NCBI GenBank assembly: GCA_947589045.1
Contig: CANQBQ010000012.1
Location: forward strand, 1-64,000
From: an uncultured Clostridia bacterium
GTDB lineage: Bacteria > Bacillota > Clostridia > Monoglobales > Monoglobaceae
Direction: 5' to 3'
DNA: 64,000 nucleotides
Shown here: in pieces, positions 9,300-17,209 of the stretch
Numbering within the stretch: the stretch's first letter is position 1
Layout of the letters: each line of letters starts with the position of its first letter
Notes under the pieces: model-generated
The model's input: only the letters and a program-made list of their open reading frames with translations
Databases searched by the model: none
Told to the model about the DNA's origin: nothing
Translations under genes and position numbers: made by a program

Positions 9300-11417
9300 T
9301 TAGCCGACGGGGTTGTATTCAAGTTGCGGGTAGCCAAGCTGCAAATCGCCGTATACGTCGATTATGCCGTTGCCGCTGTAATTGTTTACATATACTTCCT
9401 CCTGCTCCGGGAACAGCTTTATTGCGTGAGGTCCGTCGGGAAGCTCAACATCGAGCAAGCCGCCGCGTACCGTTCCCGCCTTATCGTAAGGCTCTCCGTC
9501 AACATACACCGCGACCGTATCTCCGTCGGAGAGCGAGCCTGCGTTCAAAAGGCTGATGTGAGCGGTATATGTGTAGTTGTCGGGAGTATGTGCAACAGCC
9601 GCAATTCTGCCCATACTAACGGGTATATCAAGAGGCTCTGTCCCGTTTTCGGTAAGCAAGTTGACATAGGAGATAACAGCCTCGGTAAGACCGCTTCCCT
9701 CAGCAATCATCGGCAAGTTTGCAAGCTCGTCAAGCCCCATAACGTAATCGTTTGAGGCGATAATGAGCTTTGTCGTATCGTCGTTTCTGTCCAAATCCTC
9801 GTTACCCGCAATCAGCGAAATACTCTCGATTTTTTCATCCTTTGGATTATTCGGATTGTATCTCAAACGCATACCGCCTATCTGCGGGAACGAACCGCTG
9901 TAACCCGCGGTGAGAAATCCCGTTTCCGCGTCCTGCGCGCTTACCGACGAGACAAATTCCTCCAGCACCGAGTACAGCATCTTCGGAGTAATCGCCTTAA
10001 TTCTTACCGTGTTGGAAAACGGCAGTGCGTTTATAATATGTCCGAGCGTGATTTTGCCGTTCGGCACACTTGCGCGGTAGCCGCCGCCGTTTTCAATCGC
10101 CACTATCGGGAGGGTCTTATATTCTTCGGGGACGATACCCTTTGCATCCTCTATCATCGCATCGCAGATTAGGTCGCCGAAGTTAGTTTCGCCGACTCGC
10201 CCCTCCGCTATAACATTTCTTATCGAGCCGCCCCAAAGAGTGGTTTTGGTCTCGCCTATCTCCTTTTTGAGCGTTTCACTGAGTTCCGAGTTTAAGCCGT
10301 TTATTACCTCGGTAACCTCGGGGTCGGGAGTTATGTTGTCAAAAAACGCGCGGGAGAGCATTGTTTCGTTTATCGAAACCTCTCCGTTTTCGGCGACGTC
10401 TATCTCCATTCTGCCGACCTTTGCGCCGCCCGTGCCGGTCTGCGCGACGGTGATACCGTCGACATTTTTGTTTATCTCGGTATGGCTGTGAGCGTCTATG
10501 ATTGCATCAAGCTCGGTGCCCGCCATAGCCTCGGCAAGCTCCTCGCTTGTGTATGAGTTGTATTTCATAACGCCCATATGCGTAATCGCGATTATTACGT
10601 CCGCACCCGCCTCGTCGAGAGCCTCGGTCTGCGCCTTCGCCGTTTCAACCTCGTCCTTAAATTCCACGCCGAGCAGATTTTCGGGCTTTGTGGCAGTCGC
10701 CGTATCACGCGTTGTGAGCGCGAAAAAGCCCACCTTTACGCCGTTTTTCTCTATAATAACATTCGCGCCGTTGCTTTCCTCATCCGCGCACAGGAGCTTG
10801 TCTCCCGCATATGTGTTGGCTGATATGATTGGAAATTCCGCCATACCTCTGAGCTTTGCGAATTGGTCAAGACCGTAGTCGAACTCGTGGTTCCCAACCG
10901 CCATAACGTCGTATCCCGCCGCGTTCATAATTTTTATTACGTCCTCTCCCTTCGACTGGGAAGCAAGCGCTATGCCCTGCGTCGCGTCTCCACCGTCCGC
11001 CAGAACGGCGTCGTCTAACTTTTTAAGCGCCGCAACGCTGTCGGAGCCTATCACCGACGACGAGCCGGCAAGCGAGCCGTGCATATCGTTCGTGTGCAAA
11101 ATAACAACGTCGGCGTCGTCCGATACGTCAACCTCTCTGCCGCTGTCGTTTATCGGCTTCATTTCCTTGGTCCATTCAAAGACCTTCGCCACCGCCGTGT
11201 TTTCCGGCTCGTAAATATCGACGAACGTATCTACCTCATCCGTACTGAGCGTACCCTTTACCGCTCTCGCGCCTATGAGCTTGCCCACGCTGTCGTAATA
11301 TGCGGCAAAATGCAGCTCCGCCTCGGGTTCGTCCGCCGCAAAGGACGGCGCGCAAACCGAAAGCACAGCCGCGGCAAGCAAAACCGCCGTAATTCGTTTT
11401 GCAAACACTTTTTTCAT
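9300..11417 (-). CDS. Secreted 5'-nucleotidase / UshA-like metallophosphoesterase
   Basis: 705 aa. Signal peptide about residues 1-27. A roughly 75-residue N-terminal stretch of unknown type precedes the metallophosphoesterase domain. That domain has ILHTNDMHG (D111, H113), DGGDATQG (from 141) and GNHEFDYG (from 175), the dinuclear metal site. The 5'-nucleotidase C-terminal domain follows (GGGYRASVPNGKITLGHI, then ALPFSNTV). The last about 100 residues look like a small beta domain. It should dephosphorylate extracellular nucleotides or related phosphoesters so that nucleosides and phosphate can be taken up. No SLH or LPXTG anchor is visible. Single gene with its own promoter and a shared terminator. 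Confidence 0.92.
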   Translation of the reverse strand: MKKVFAKRITAVLLAAAVLSVCAPSFAADEPEAELHFAAYYDSVGKLIGARAVKGTLSTDEVDTFVDIYEPENTAVAKVFEWTKEMKPINDSGREVDVSDDADVVILHTNDMHGSLAGSSSVIGSDSVAALKKLDDAVLADGGDATQGIALASQSKGEDVIKIMNAAGYDVMAVGNHEFDYGLDQFAKLRGMAEFPIISANTYAGDKLLCADEESNGANVIIEKNGVKVGFFALTTRDTATATKPENLLGVEFKDEVETAKAQTEALDEAGADVIIAITHMGVMKYNSYTSEELAEAMAGTELDAIIDAHSHTEINKNVDGITVAQTGTGGAKVGRMEIDVAENGEVSINETMLSRAFFDNITPDPEVTEVINGLNSELSETLKKEIGETKTTLWGGSIRNVIAEGRVGETNFGDLICDAMIEDAKGIVPEEYKTLPIVAIENGGGYRASVPNGKITLGHIINALPFSNTVRIKAITPKMLYSVLEEFVSSVSAQDAETGFLTAGYSGSFPQIGGMRLRYNPNNPKDEKIESISLIAGNEDLDRNDDTTKLIIASNDYVMGLDELANLPMIAEGSGLTEAVISYVNLLTENGTEPLDIPVSMGRIAAVAHTPDNYTYTAHISLLNAGSLSDGDTVAVYVDGEPYDKAGTVRGGLLDVELPDGPHAIKLFPEQEEVYVNNYSGNGIIDVYGDLQLGYPQLEYNPVG

Positions 11418-11503
11418 ATAACGCTACCTCTTTTCGTTTTTTCGTTATCGACCCACGGATAACTCTCAAAAAATCCGTGAACAATAATATATTTCATCAG
11501 TAT

Positions 11504-11532
11504 ATTTTATCACAAAACCGCCGCGATGTCTA
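11504..11532 (-). promoter_or_regulatory. Candidate promoter of the nucleotidase gene
   Basis: On the minus strand TAGACA (11532-11527) and TAAAAT (11509-11504) are 17 bp apart, about 85 bp upstream of the start codon. The -35 is imperfect. Confidence 0.5.
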
Positions 11533-11629
11533 CACGTTTCACGTCAAAAAAGGGGTAATTTATGCCAAAGAGCCGCCGCAAAGTCGGGTATTACAGCGCG
11601 AAATATGGCATATATGGCGTGAATTACTC
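11533..11629. other. Unexplained non-coding segment with imperfect palindromes
   Basis: No gene. GGGTAATTTATGCCA (starts 11553) and TGGCGTGAATTACTC are imperfectly complementary across about 45 bp, and ATATGGC occurs twice in between. It lies between the two divergent promoters, so it could be an operator or part of a leader, or have no function. Confidence 0.35.
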
Positions 11630-11659
11630 TTGAAAAGGCGGTAGTGACTGTGATAAAAT
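11630..11659 (+). promoter_or_regulatory. Candidate promoter of the oxidoreductase gene
   Basis: TTGAAA (11630-11635) and TAAAAT (11654-11659) are 18 bp apart, about 70 bp ahead of the start codon. Confidence 0.6.
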
Positions 11660-11731
11660 AAAGTGTATGGTTTTGTTTTACGCTTTCGGCGGAAATCAAG
11701 AAAAGCGTTCACTGCTTACGGAGGACTGATT

Positions 11732-12310
11732 ATGAAAAAAATTTTGTTTATAAACACCTGCGTACGAAAAAACTCACGCACAAGCAAGCTGGCGCGGTAT
11801 ATTCTCGAAAAGCTCGACGGCGAGGTGACCGAGGTTCGTCCGGACCTGACGGGGTTTGACCCGTTGGACGAAGCCTCGCTCGCCCGACGCGACAAATTGC
11901 TTGAGGCGAAGGACTTTTCGGCTTCGGAGTTCGCCGCGGCGCGGGAGTTTGCCAAAGCCGACATAATACTGATAGCCGCGCCGTACTGGGATTTGACCTT
12001 TCCGTCTCTGCTCAAGATATATCTCGAAAACGTCACGGTCTGCGGAGTGACATTTTACTATACCGAAAACGGCGTACCGAAGGGCTTGTGCCGCGCAAAG
12101 AAGCTGTATTACGTTACGACGTCGGGCGGAGAGATTGTTCACAACTTCGGCTTTGAATACGTCGACGCCTTAGCGAAAGAGTTTTACGGCATAGGAGAAA
12201 CCCGTTTTATTTCAGCCGAGGGGCTGGATATAATCGGTGCGGACGAGGGCGGCATACTCCGCGAGGCGATGAAGCGCTTTGACGCGCAGAACGAACTCGA
12301 ACAAAATTAA
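11732..12310 (+). CDS. NAD(P)H-dependent oxidoreductase, flavodoxin-like fold
   Basis: 192 aa from ATG 11732 with GGAGGA 8 nt upstream; an open frame runs further upstream without a ribosome site. KKILFINTC..KNSRTSKL at the N-terminus is the FMN phosphate-binding loop type, and APYWDLTFPSLLKIYLENV (about residues 84-102) is typical of the Flavodoxin_2/azoreductase group. Such enzymes reduce quinones, azo compounds or nitro groups with NAD(P)H. The substrate is not predictable. A 55-bp gap separates it from cstA downstream, and they may share a transcript. Confidence 0.85.
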   Translation: MKKILFINTCVRKNSRTSKLARYILEKLDGEVTEVRPDLTGFDPLDEASLARRDKLLEAKDFSASEFAAAREFAKADIILIAAPYWDLTFPSLLKIYLENVTVCGVTFYYTENGVPKGLCRAKKLYYVTTSGGEIVHNFGFEYVDALAKEFYGIGETRFISAEGLDIIGADEGGILREAMKRFDAQNELEQN

Positions 12311-12365
12311 ATTGTTAAATTATTAAATCCAATTATAAATACATTATTTGAGGAGTTGAAATGCA

Positions 12366-13811
12366 ATGATTACATTTATTATCGGACTTGTTATTCTCGC
12401 CGTGGGCGGCGCGCTGTACGGCAAGGTGTGCGAAAAGGCGTTCGGACCCGACGACCGCGAAACGCCCGCCGTGCGTCTGAATGACGGCGTGGACTACGTC
12501 CCTATGAAAAAGTGGAAAAATGCGCTTATCGAGCTTTTGAATATTGCGGGTACGGGTCCTATTTTGGGACCCATACAGGGCATCTTGTTCGGACCCATAG
12601 CATTTTTGACCATACCCATAGGCTGTATAATAGGCGGCGCGCTTCACGACTATATGAGCGGTATGATTTCGGTGCGAAACGACGGCGCACAGATGCCGAG
12701 CCTGATACGCAAGTACCTCGGCAAATACGCATACCCGATTTATAATGTGTTCGTATGCCTCACGATGCTGCTCGTCGGCACGGTGTTTATATATACGCCC
12801 GGCGACTTGTTCATCACTCAGATTTTAAGAGTCGACAACGGAGCCGCAAACCCAATCGTCTGGATAGTGTACGGCGCGATTTTCGTATATTATATAATCG
12901 CCACGCTGTTCCCCATCGACAAAATTATCGGCAAGGTCTACCCGTTCTTCGGCGGCTTGCTCATTCTGTCGGCAATCGGCGTGTTTATCGGCTTGTTCGT
13001 CAAGGGCTATCCTCTTGACAACATATGGACGACCGGCTTTAGGAGCGTCCACCCCGAGGGGCTTCACTTTATACCGATATTTTTCGTAACCGTCGCGTGC
13101 GGCATAGTTTCGGGCTTTCATTCCACGCAGTCAACGCTGATTTCCCGAACCATAAGCAGCGAAAAAGAGGGACGTATGACGTTCTACAATATGATGATTG
13201 CGGAGGGCTTTATCGCAATGATATGGGCGGCAGCCGCTATGGGCGTTATTAAGCTCGGTCTTGCGGACGCGCATACCGAAGCCACAAGCATAGTAGGCAT
13301 TGTCTCAAATAACCTGCTCGGAAGCGTCGGCGGAATTATAGCGATAATCGGAATTATAGTGCTTCCGATAACCTCGGGCGACACGGCTCTGCGCTCGATG
13401 AGGCTCATAATCGCGGACGCGCTCAAATTAGACCAAAGCGGCAAGAGGAACCGTCTAGCCGTTTCCTGCTCCATATTCGCGGTCGTGGCGGTAATTTTGG
13501 TGTTTGCCAAGCTGAACGCGGGCGGATTTAACATACTCTGGCGTTACTTCGCGTGGGCGAACCAAACCATAGCCGTGTTCGCGTTCGCAATGATTACGGT
13601 TTATATGATGCGCCACAAACAGCCGTTTATAATGGCTCTTGTGCCGGGAATGTTCTATATGTTCGTAATTTCGAGCTTTATTTTAAACGCGGCTATCGGC
13701 TTTAACCTGCCGTGGGCGGCAAGCTATACTATTGCCGGCGTGCTCACCGCCGCCTACGGCGCGGTCATAGTCCGCTGCGGTATTGCCAAAAGAAAAGAGC
13801 TGATAAAGTAA
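12366..13811 (+). CDS. cstA: CstA family carbon starvation protein (peptide/pyruvate transporter)
   Basis: 481 aa, the short form common in Clostridia; enterobacterial CstA is about 700 aa. Multiple membrane helices along the whole length. Family blocks seen are NIAGTGPILGPIQG (residues 59-72), GGALHDYMSGM and VSGFHSTQSTLISRT. CstA relatives import peptides or pyruvate under carbon limitation. Here it sits between an oxidoreductase and a large secreted protease, which fits peptide uptake, but the ligand is inferred. ATG with GGAGTTGAA upstream. Confidence 0.9.
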   Translation: MITFIIGLVILAVGGALYGKVCEKAFGPDDRETPAVRLNDGVDYVPMKKWKNALIELLNIAGTGPILGPIQGILFGPIAFLTIPIGCIIGGALHDYMSGMISVRNDGAQMPSLIRKYLGKYAYPIYNVFVCLTMLLVGTVFIYTPGDLFITQILRVDNGAANPIVWIVYGAIFVYYIIATLFPIDKIIGKVYPFFGGLLILSAIGVFIGLFVKGYPLDNIWTTGFRSVHPEGLHFIPIFFVTVACGIVSGFHSTQSTLISRTISSEKEGRMTFYNMMIAEGFIAMIWAAAAMGVIKLGLADAHTEATSIVGIVSNNLLGSVGGIIAIIGIIVLPITSGDTALRSMRLIIADALKLDQSGKRNRLAVSCSIFAVVAVILVFAKLNAGGFNILWRYFAWANQTIAVFAFAMITVYMMRHKQPFIMALVPGMFYMFVISSFILNAAIGFNLPWAASYTIAGVLTAAYGAVIVRCGIAKRKELIK

Positions 13812-13868
13812 TCGGCATTAAAGACATTCTGAATTTATCTTAAAAATGTAATCAAGAGGGTGATTGCT

Positions 13869-16800
13869 ATGTTCAAAAAAATTATTTCGGCACTTCTGTC
13901 GGCGGCGCTGATTTTGGGAGTTGCATACGTTCCGACATTTGCGGCGGGCGAAGACGAAAAGGTAACGCTTATAGTCGAGACCGAGGGCGCTCCGCTTTTG
14001 GCGACGAAAAACGCCGTCCGCATAGGCGCGTCGGAGTTTATGAAAACCGCCGAGGCAAAGAACACCGAGGCGAAGCTTTTGAGTGCTCAGGCGGAGGTCA
14101 AGTCCGACATCAAAAGACGCACGGGTGTAAGCGCCGACAAGGGCTTTACCTACACGAGCGTTTTAAACGGATTTTCAATGGAGGCGCGCGAGAGCGATAT
14201 TGAAAAAATAAAGTCGATAGACGGCGTTAAAAACGTGTATATATCCCAAGCCGCAAGCATTCCCACGCCAATCTCGGGCGAGGACGGCGAGCCGAGCCTC
14301 AGCGCACAGATGATGAACGTGCAGGCTATGTATGATAACGGCTTTGACGGACGCGGGCAAGCCGTGGCGATTATAGACGCGGGATTTGATGTCGTTCACG
14401 AATTTTTCTCATCACCGATTGAAAGCCCGAGACTATCCAAAAGCTATGTAAAAGACCTTATCGAAAACAACGAGCTTAACGCGAAGGCTGAGGCAAATCA
14501 GGTTTATAAAAACGCGAAGATCCCGTTCGCCTATGATTACGGAGACAATAACGCGGATGTGTATTACCCTCAGCTGTCGCACGGCACTCATGTAGCGGGC
14601 ATCGCGGCGGGCAAGAACGGCGTGTTTGAGGGAACTACATTCTCCGGCGTCGCGCCCGAGGCTCAGCTTATCTTGATGAAAATTGCCGACTCGGAAGGCA
14701 GCACATATAACTCCATTATCATCGCCGCGATGGACGATGCGGCAAAAATGGATGTGTGCGCGGTAAATTTGAGCTTGGGCTCAACGCTGGCAAATTCCCC
14801 GGCGTACACAACCGCCTGCGATAACCTGAGAAACGCGGGAATTGCGGTCGTCAGCGCCGCCGGAAATGACGACAGATACCCCGAGACCGCCGAAAATCCC
14901 GATTACAGCTACGTCGACTATCCGGCGGGCTGTTCGGCGTCGACCTCGGTCGCGTCGTGCGACACGGATAAGAGGTGGCTCGTCGGCGGCGGAATAACCC
15001 TCTCGGACGGAGAGAAACTTGTCGTTGATCAAGAGGTGTACAGCGAGCTGTTTTTCAAAAAATTCTCGGATAAATTTTACGACTATGTGTATGTGGGCAG
15101 TGAGACAACCCCGCCCGAGGAGGTCGTAAAAGGAAAAATCGTTATCTCTGTTCTAAACAGCGGAATAACAAGCAGGTATCTTTTAGATTGCGGCGCTATT
15201 GGAATGATATTTGTGGAAAACGACGAGATTGACGGCAGACTGCATACCGTAAGCGATGAAAAAATACCCGGGCTGGTGGTGCGTAAGTCCTACGGCGAAA
15301 AGCTGATAAACGCCGATGACAAGCGGTTTAAGACCGACGCGGAAATATGCACGCTCTACAAGGAGTTTCCCGACGCGGGCATATCCTATTTCAGCAACTG
15401 GGCGACCGGTTCAAATCTTGAGCTCAAGCCCGAGATTACTGCGCCGGGCGGCAATATTCTGTCGTCGGTGAACGGCGACATGTACGAAAACAACAACGGC
15501 ACGTCTATGGCGGCTCCGCATATAACCGGCGCGATGGCGCTCATGAGCGGATTTGTCGACGCGGAATATCCCGACGTCTCGGGGGCGGACAAGGTCGCGC
15601 TTATGGAAAACATTATGATGAGCTCGGCGAGCATTATGTTCTCAGACGATGCAAAGACGCTCCCCTTGTCGCCGCGCAAGCAGGGCGCGGGACTTGCGAA
15701 TTTAGACGATGCGCTGACAATTCCCGTAATCTTAAAGGGGGACAGCGGCAAGTCGAAGCTCAGCCTCGGCGATATGCTCGGCGACGAGATAACGCTTAAA
15801 TTCACGGCTGAAAACCTGACGGACAGTCCCGTGACCTACGACGACATATCGGTTTGCGCGCTCACCGACGGCTATGAAAACGTAAACGGCGAAAATCTCA
15901 TCTCGGACTCGGTGCCTCTTGAAATTACTGCCGTACAAAAGCCCGAGGAAGTGACAATTCCCGCCAAGGACACGCGGGATATAGAGATAAAAATTACTCT
16001 AAACAGCGCTCAGACCGCGGCAAATAAGCAAATTTTCACGAACGGCTTTTGGGTGGACGGCTATATAAACTTAAGTTCCAAAGACGGCTCGGTTACAAAA
16101 GCGAGTATGCCATACACCGGCTTTTACGGCGACTGGACGGCGTTTGACGCGTTCTCTCCCTCGTATTTTGAGGAGGGCGGCAGCGCCGCGAACGGTTATA
16201 TCGGATATAATTCCAATGTGCTCGGCACAAACTTGTTTGTGAGCAGCGATGAGGATAAAAGCGAGTATGAAAGTGAAAGCTATGTTGGCATATCGGACCT
16301 GACAGACACGGGATATAGGATAAGAGTGCGCATGCTGCGCGCCCTCGTTGACACGACCTTGACCGTCAAAGACTCGGGCGGCAATGTCGTGTATGAGAAA
16401 AAGCTTAATGACGGTCTGTGCCGCCAGATCGAAAGCTATGATTACTTTGAGAATATTTCATTGAACGGGCTCGGCCTTCCCGAAGGCGACTATACAGCGG
16501 TCCTTTCAGGAAAATTCGTGTACGGAGGCAAAAGCAGAACCGAGGAAAAGACGTATAAGTTTTATATCGACTCCGAGCAGCCGAAGATAAGCAATCCGAG
16601 AATTTACGAGGAGGGCGGCAAAAAATATGCGGCGTTCGAGGCGAGCGACAACCGCTATCTTATGGGCGCAATCGCGGTCGACGCGGCGGGAATAATGGTA
16701 AGCGCACCCGTCAAAGCGGAGCAACAAGCCGAAATAACGCTTGATATAACGGATATGGACGAGAGCACTCTCAGCTTTTCGGTTTACGATTACGCATATA

Positions 16801-17126
16801 ACAGCTACACCTTCACTATCGGCGCGGTAACCGCACAAATCACCGACAGCATTATAAACGGAGGCAGCGTCGCGTTTATCGCGAGCGTAACAAATACGGC
16901 GGAGGATGCGGATGCGGACGTTATAATGGCGCTCTACGACGCGGACGGCAGACTGATTGACGCACAGTCTCAAAACAAATTTATAAAAAGCGGCGAGCAG
17001 GAGCAGTTTACGTTCGGCTTTACCGACGCGGCGCACGCCGAGAACGCGGAGCTGTTCGTGTGGAAGCACGGCGATATGACTCCGCTGTGCGGTCCTTGCG
17101 TTTTTCCCGAATACCCGAATGAATAA
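13869..17126 (+). CDS. Secreted S8 (subtilisin-like) serine protease
   Basis: 1085 aa from ATG 13869 (AGAGGG upstream; GTG 13860 is inside the ribosome site). Signal peptide about 1-26, then an inhibitor-like propeptide (about 30-128). Subtilase catalytic triad is complete: D170 in AIIDAGFD, H238 in SHGTHVAG, S546 in NGTSMAAPH, with oxyanion AAGN around 331-333. A PA-type insert (about 375-500) splits the catalytic domain, as in cell-envelope proteases of the C5a-peptidase/lactocepin group. About 480 residues of beta domains follow. No SLH, LPXTG or other anchor is visible, so it is probably released. It is the only plus-strand protease here, convergent with three M13 peptidases, and follows cstA by 57 bp. 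Confidence 0.93.
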   Translation: MFKKIISALLSAALILGVAYVPTFAAGEDEKVTLIVETEGAPLLATKNAVRIGASEFMKTAEAKNTEAKLLSAQAEVKSDIKRRTGVSADKGFTYTSVLNGFSMEARESDIEKIKSIDGVKNVYISQAASIPTPISGEDGEPSLSAQMMNVQAMYDNGFDGRGQAVAIIDAGFDVVHEFFSSPIESPRLSKSYVKDLIENNELNAKAEANQVYKNAKIPFAYDYGDNNADVYYPQLSHGTHVAGIAAGKNGVFEGTTFSGVAPEAQLILMKIADSEGSTYNSIIIAAMDDAAKMDVCAVNLSLGSTLANSPAYTTACDNLRNAGIAVVSAAGNDDRYPETAENPDYSYVDYPAGCSASTSVASCDTDKRWLVGGGITLSDGEKLVVDQEVYSELFFKKFSDKFYDYVYVGSETTPPEEVVKGKIVISVLNSGITSRYLLDCGAIGMIFVENDEIDGRLHTVSDEKIPGLVVRKSYGEKLINADDKRFKTDAEICTLYKEFPDAGISYFSNWATGSNLELKPEITAPGGNILSSVNGDMYENNNGTSMAAPHITGAMALMSGFVDAEYPDVSGADKVALMENIMMSSASIMFSDDAKTLPLSPRKQGAGLANLDDALTIPVILKGDSGKSKLSLGDMLGDEITLKFTAENLTDSPVTYDDISVCALTDGYENVNGENLISDSVPLEITAVQKPEEVTIPAKDTRDIEIKITLNSAQTAANKQIFTNGFWVDGYINLSSKDGSVTKASMPYTGFYGDWTAFDAFSPSYFEEGGSAANGYIGYNSNVLGTNLFVSSDEDKSEYESESYVGISDLTDTGYRIRVRMLRALVDTTLTVKDSGGNVVYEKKLNDGLCRQIESYDYFENISLNGLGLPEGDYTAVLSGKFVYGGKSRTEEKTYKFYIDSEQPKISNPRIYEEGGKKYAAFEASDNRYLMGAIAVDAAGIMVSAPVKAEQQAEITLDITDMDESTLSFSVYDYAYNSYTFTIGAVTAQITDSIINGGSVAFIASVTNTAEDADADVIMALYDADGRLIDAQSQNKFIKSGEQEQFTFGFTDAAHAENAELFVWKHGDMTPLCGPCVFPEYPNE

Positions 17127-17148
17127 ATAAAGAGAGTTAAAAAATAAG

Positions 17149-17190
17149 GGCTGCCGCCTGAGCGTTTGCTCAGGCGGCAGCCTCTTTTTA
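17149..17190. terminator. Bidirectional terminator between S8 protease and M13 array
   Basis: A perfect 15-bp GC-rich stem (17149-17163 with 17168-17182) has a GTTT loop. T-rich tracts follow on both sides: CTCTTTTT on plus, TTATTTTTT on minus. Confidence 0.92.
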
Positions 17191-17209
17191 ATTATTCCGA
17201 TTTTTTATC

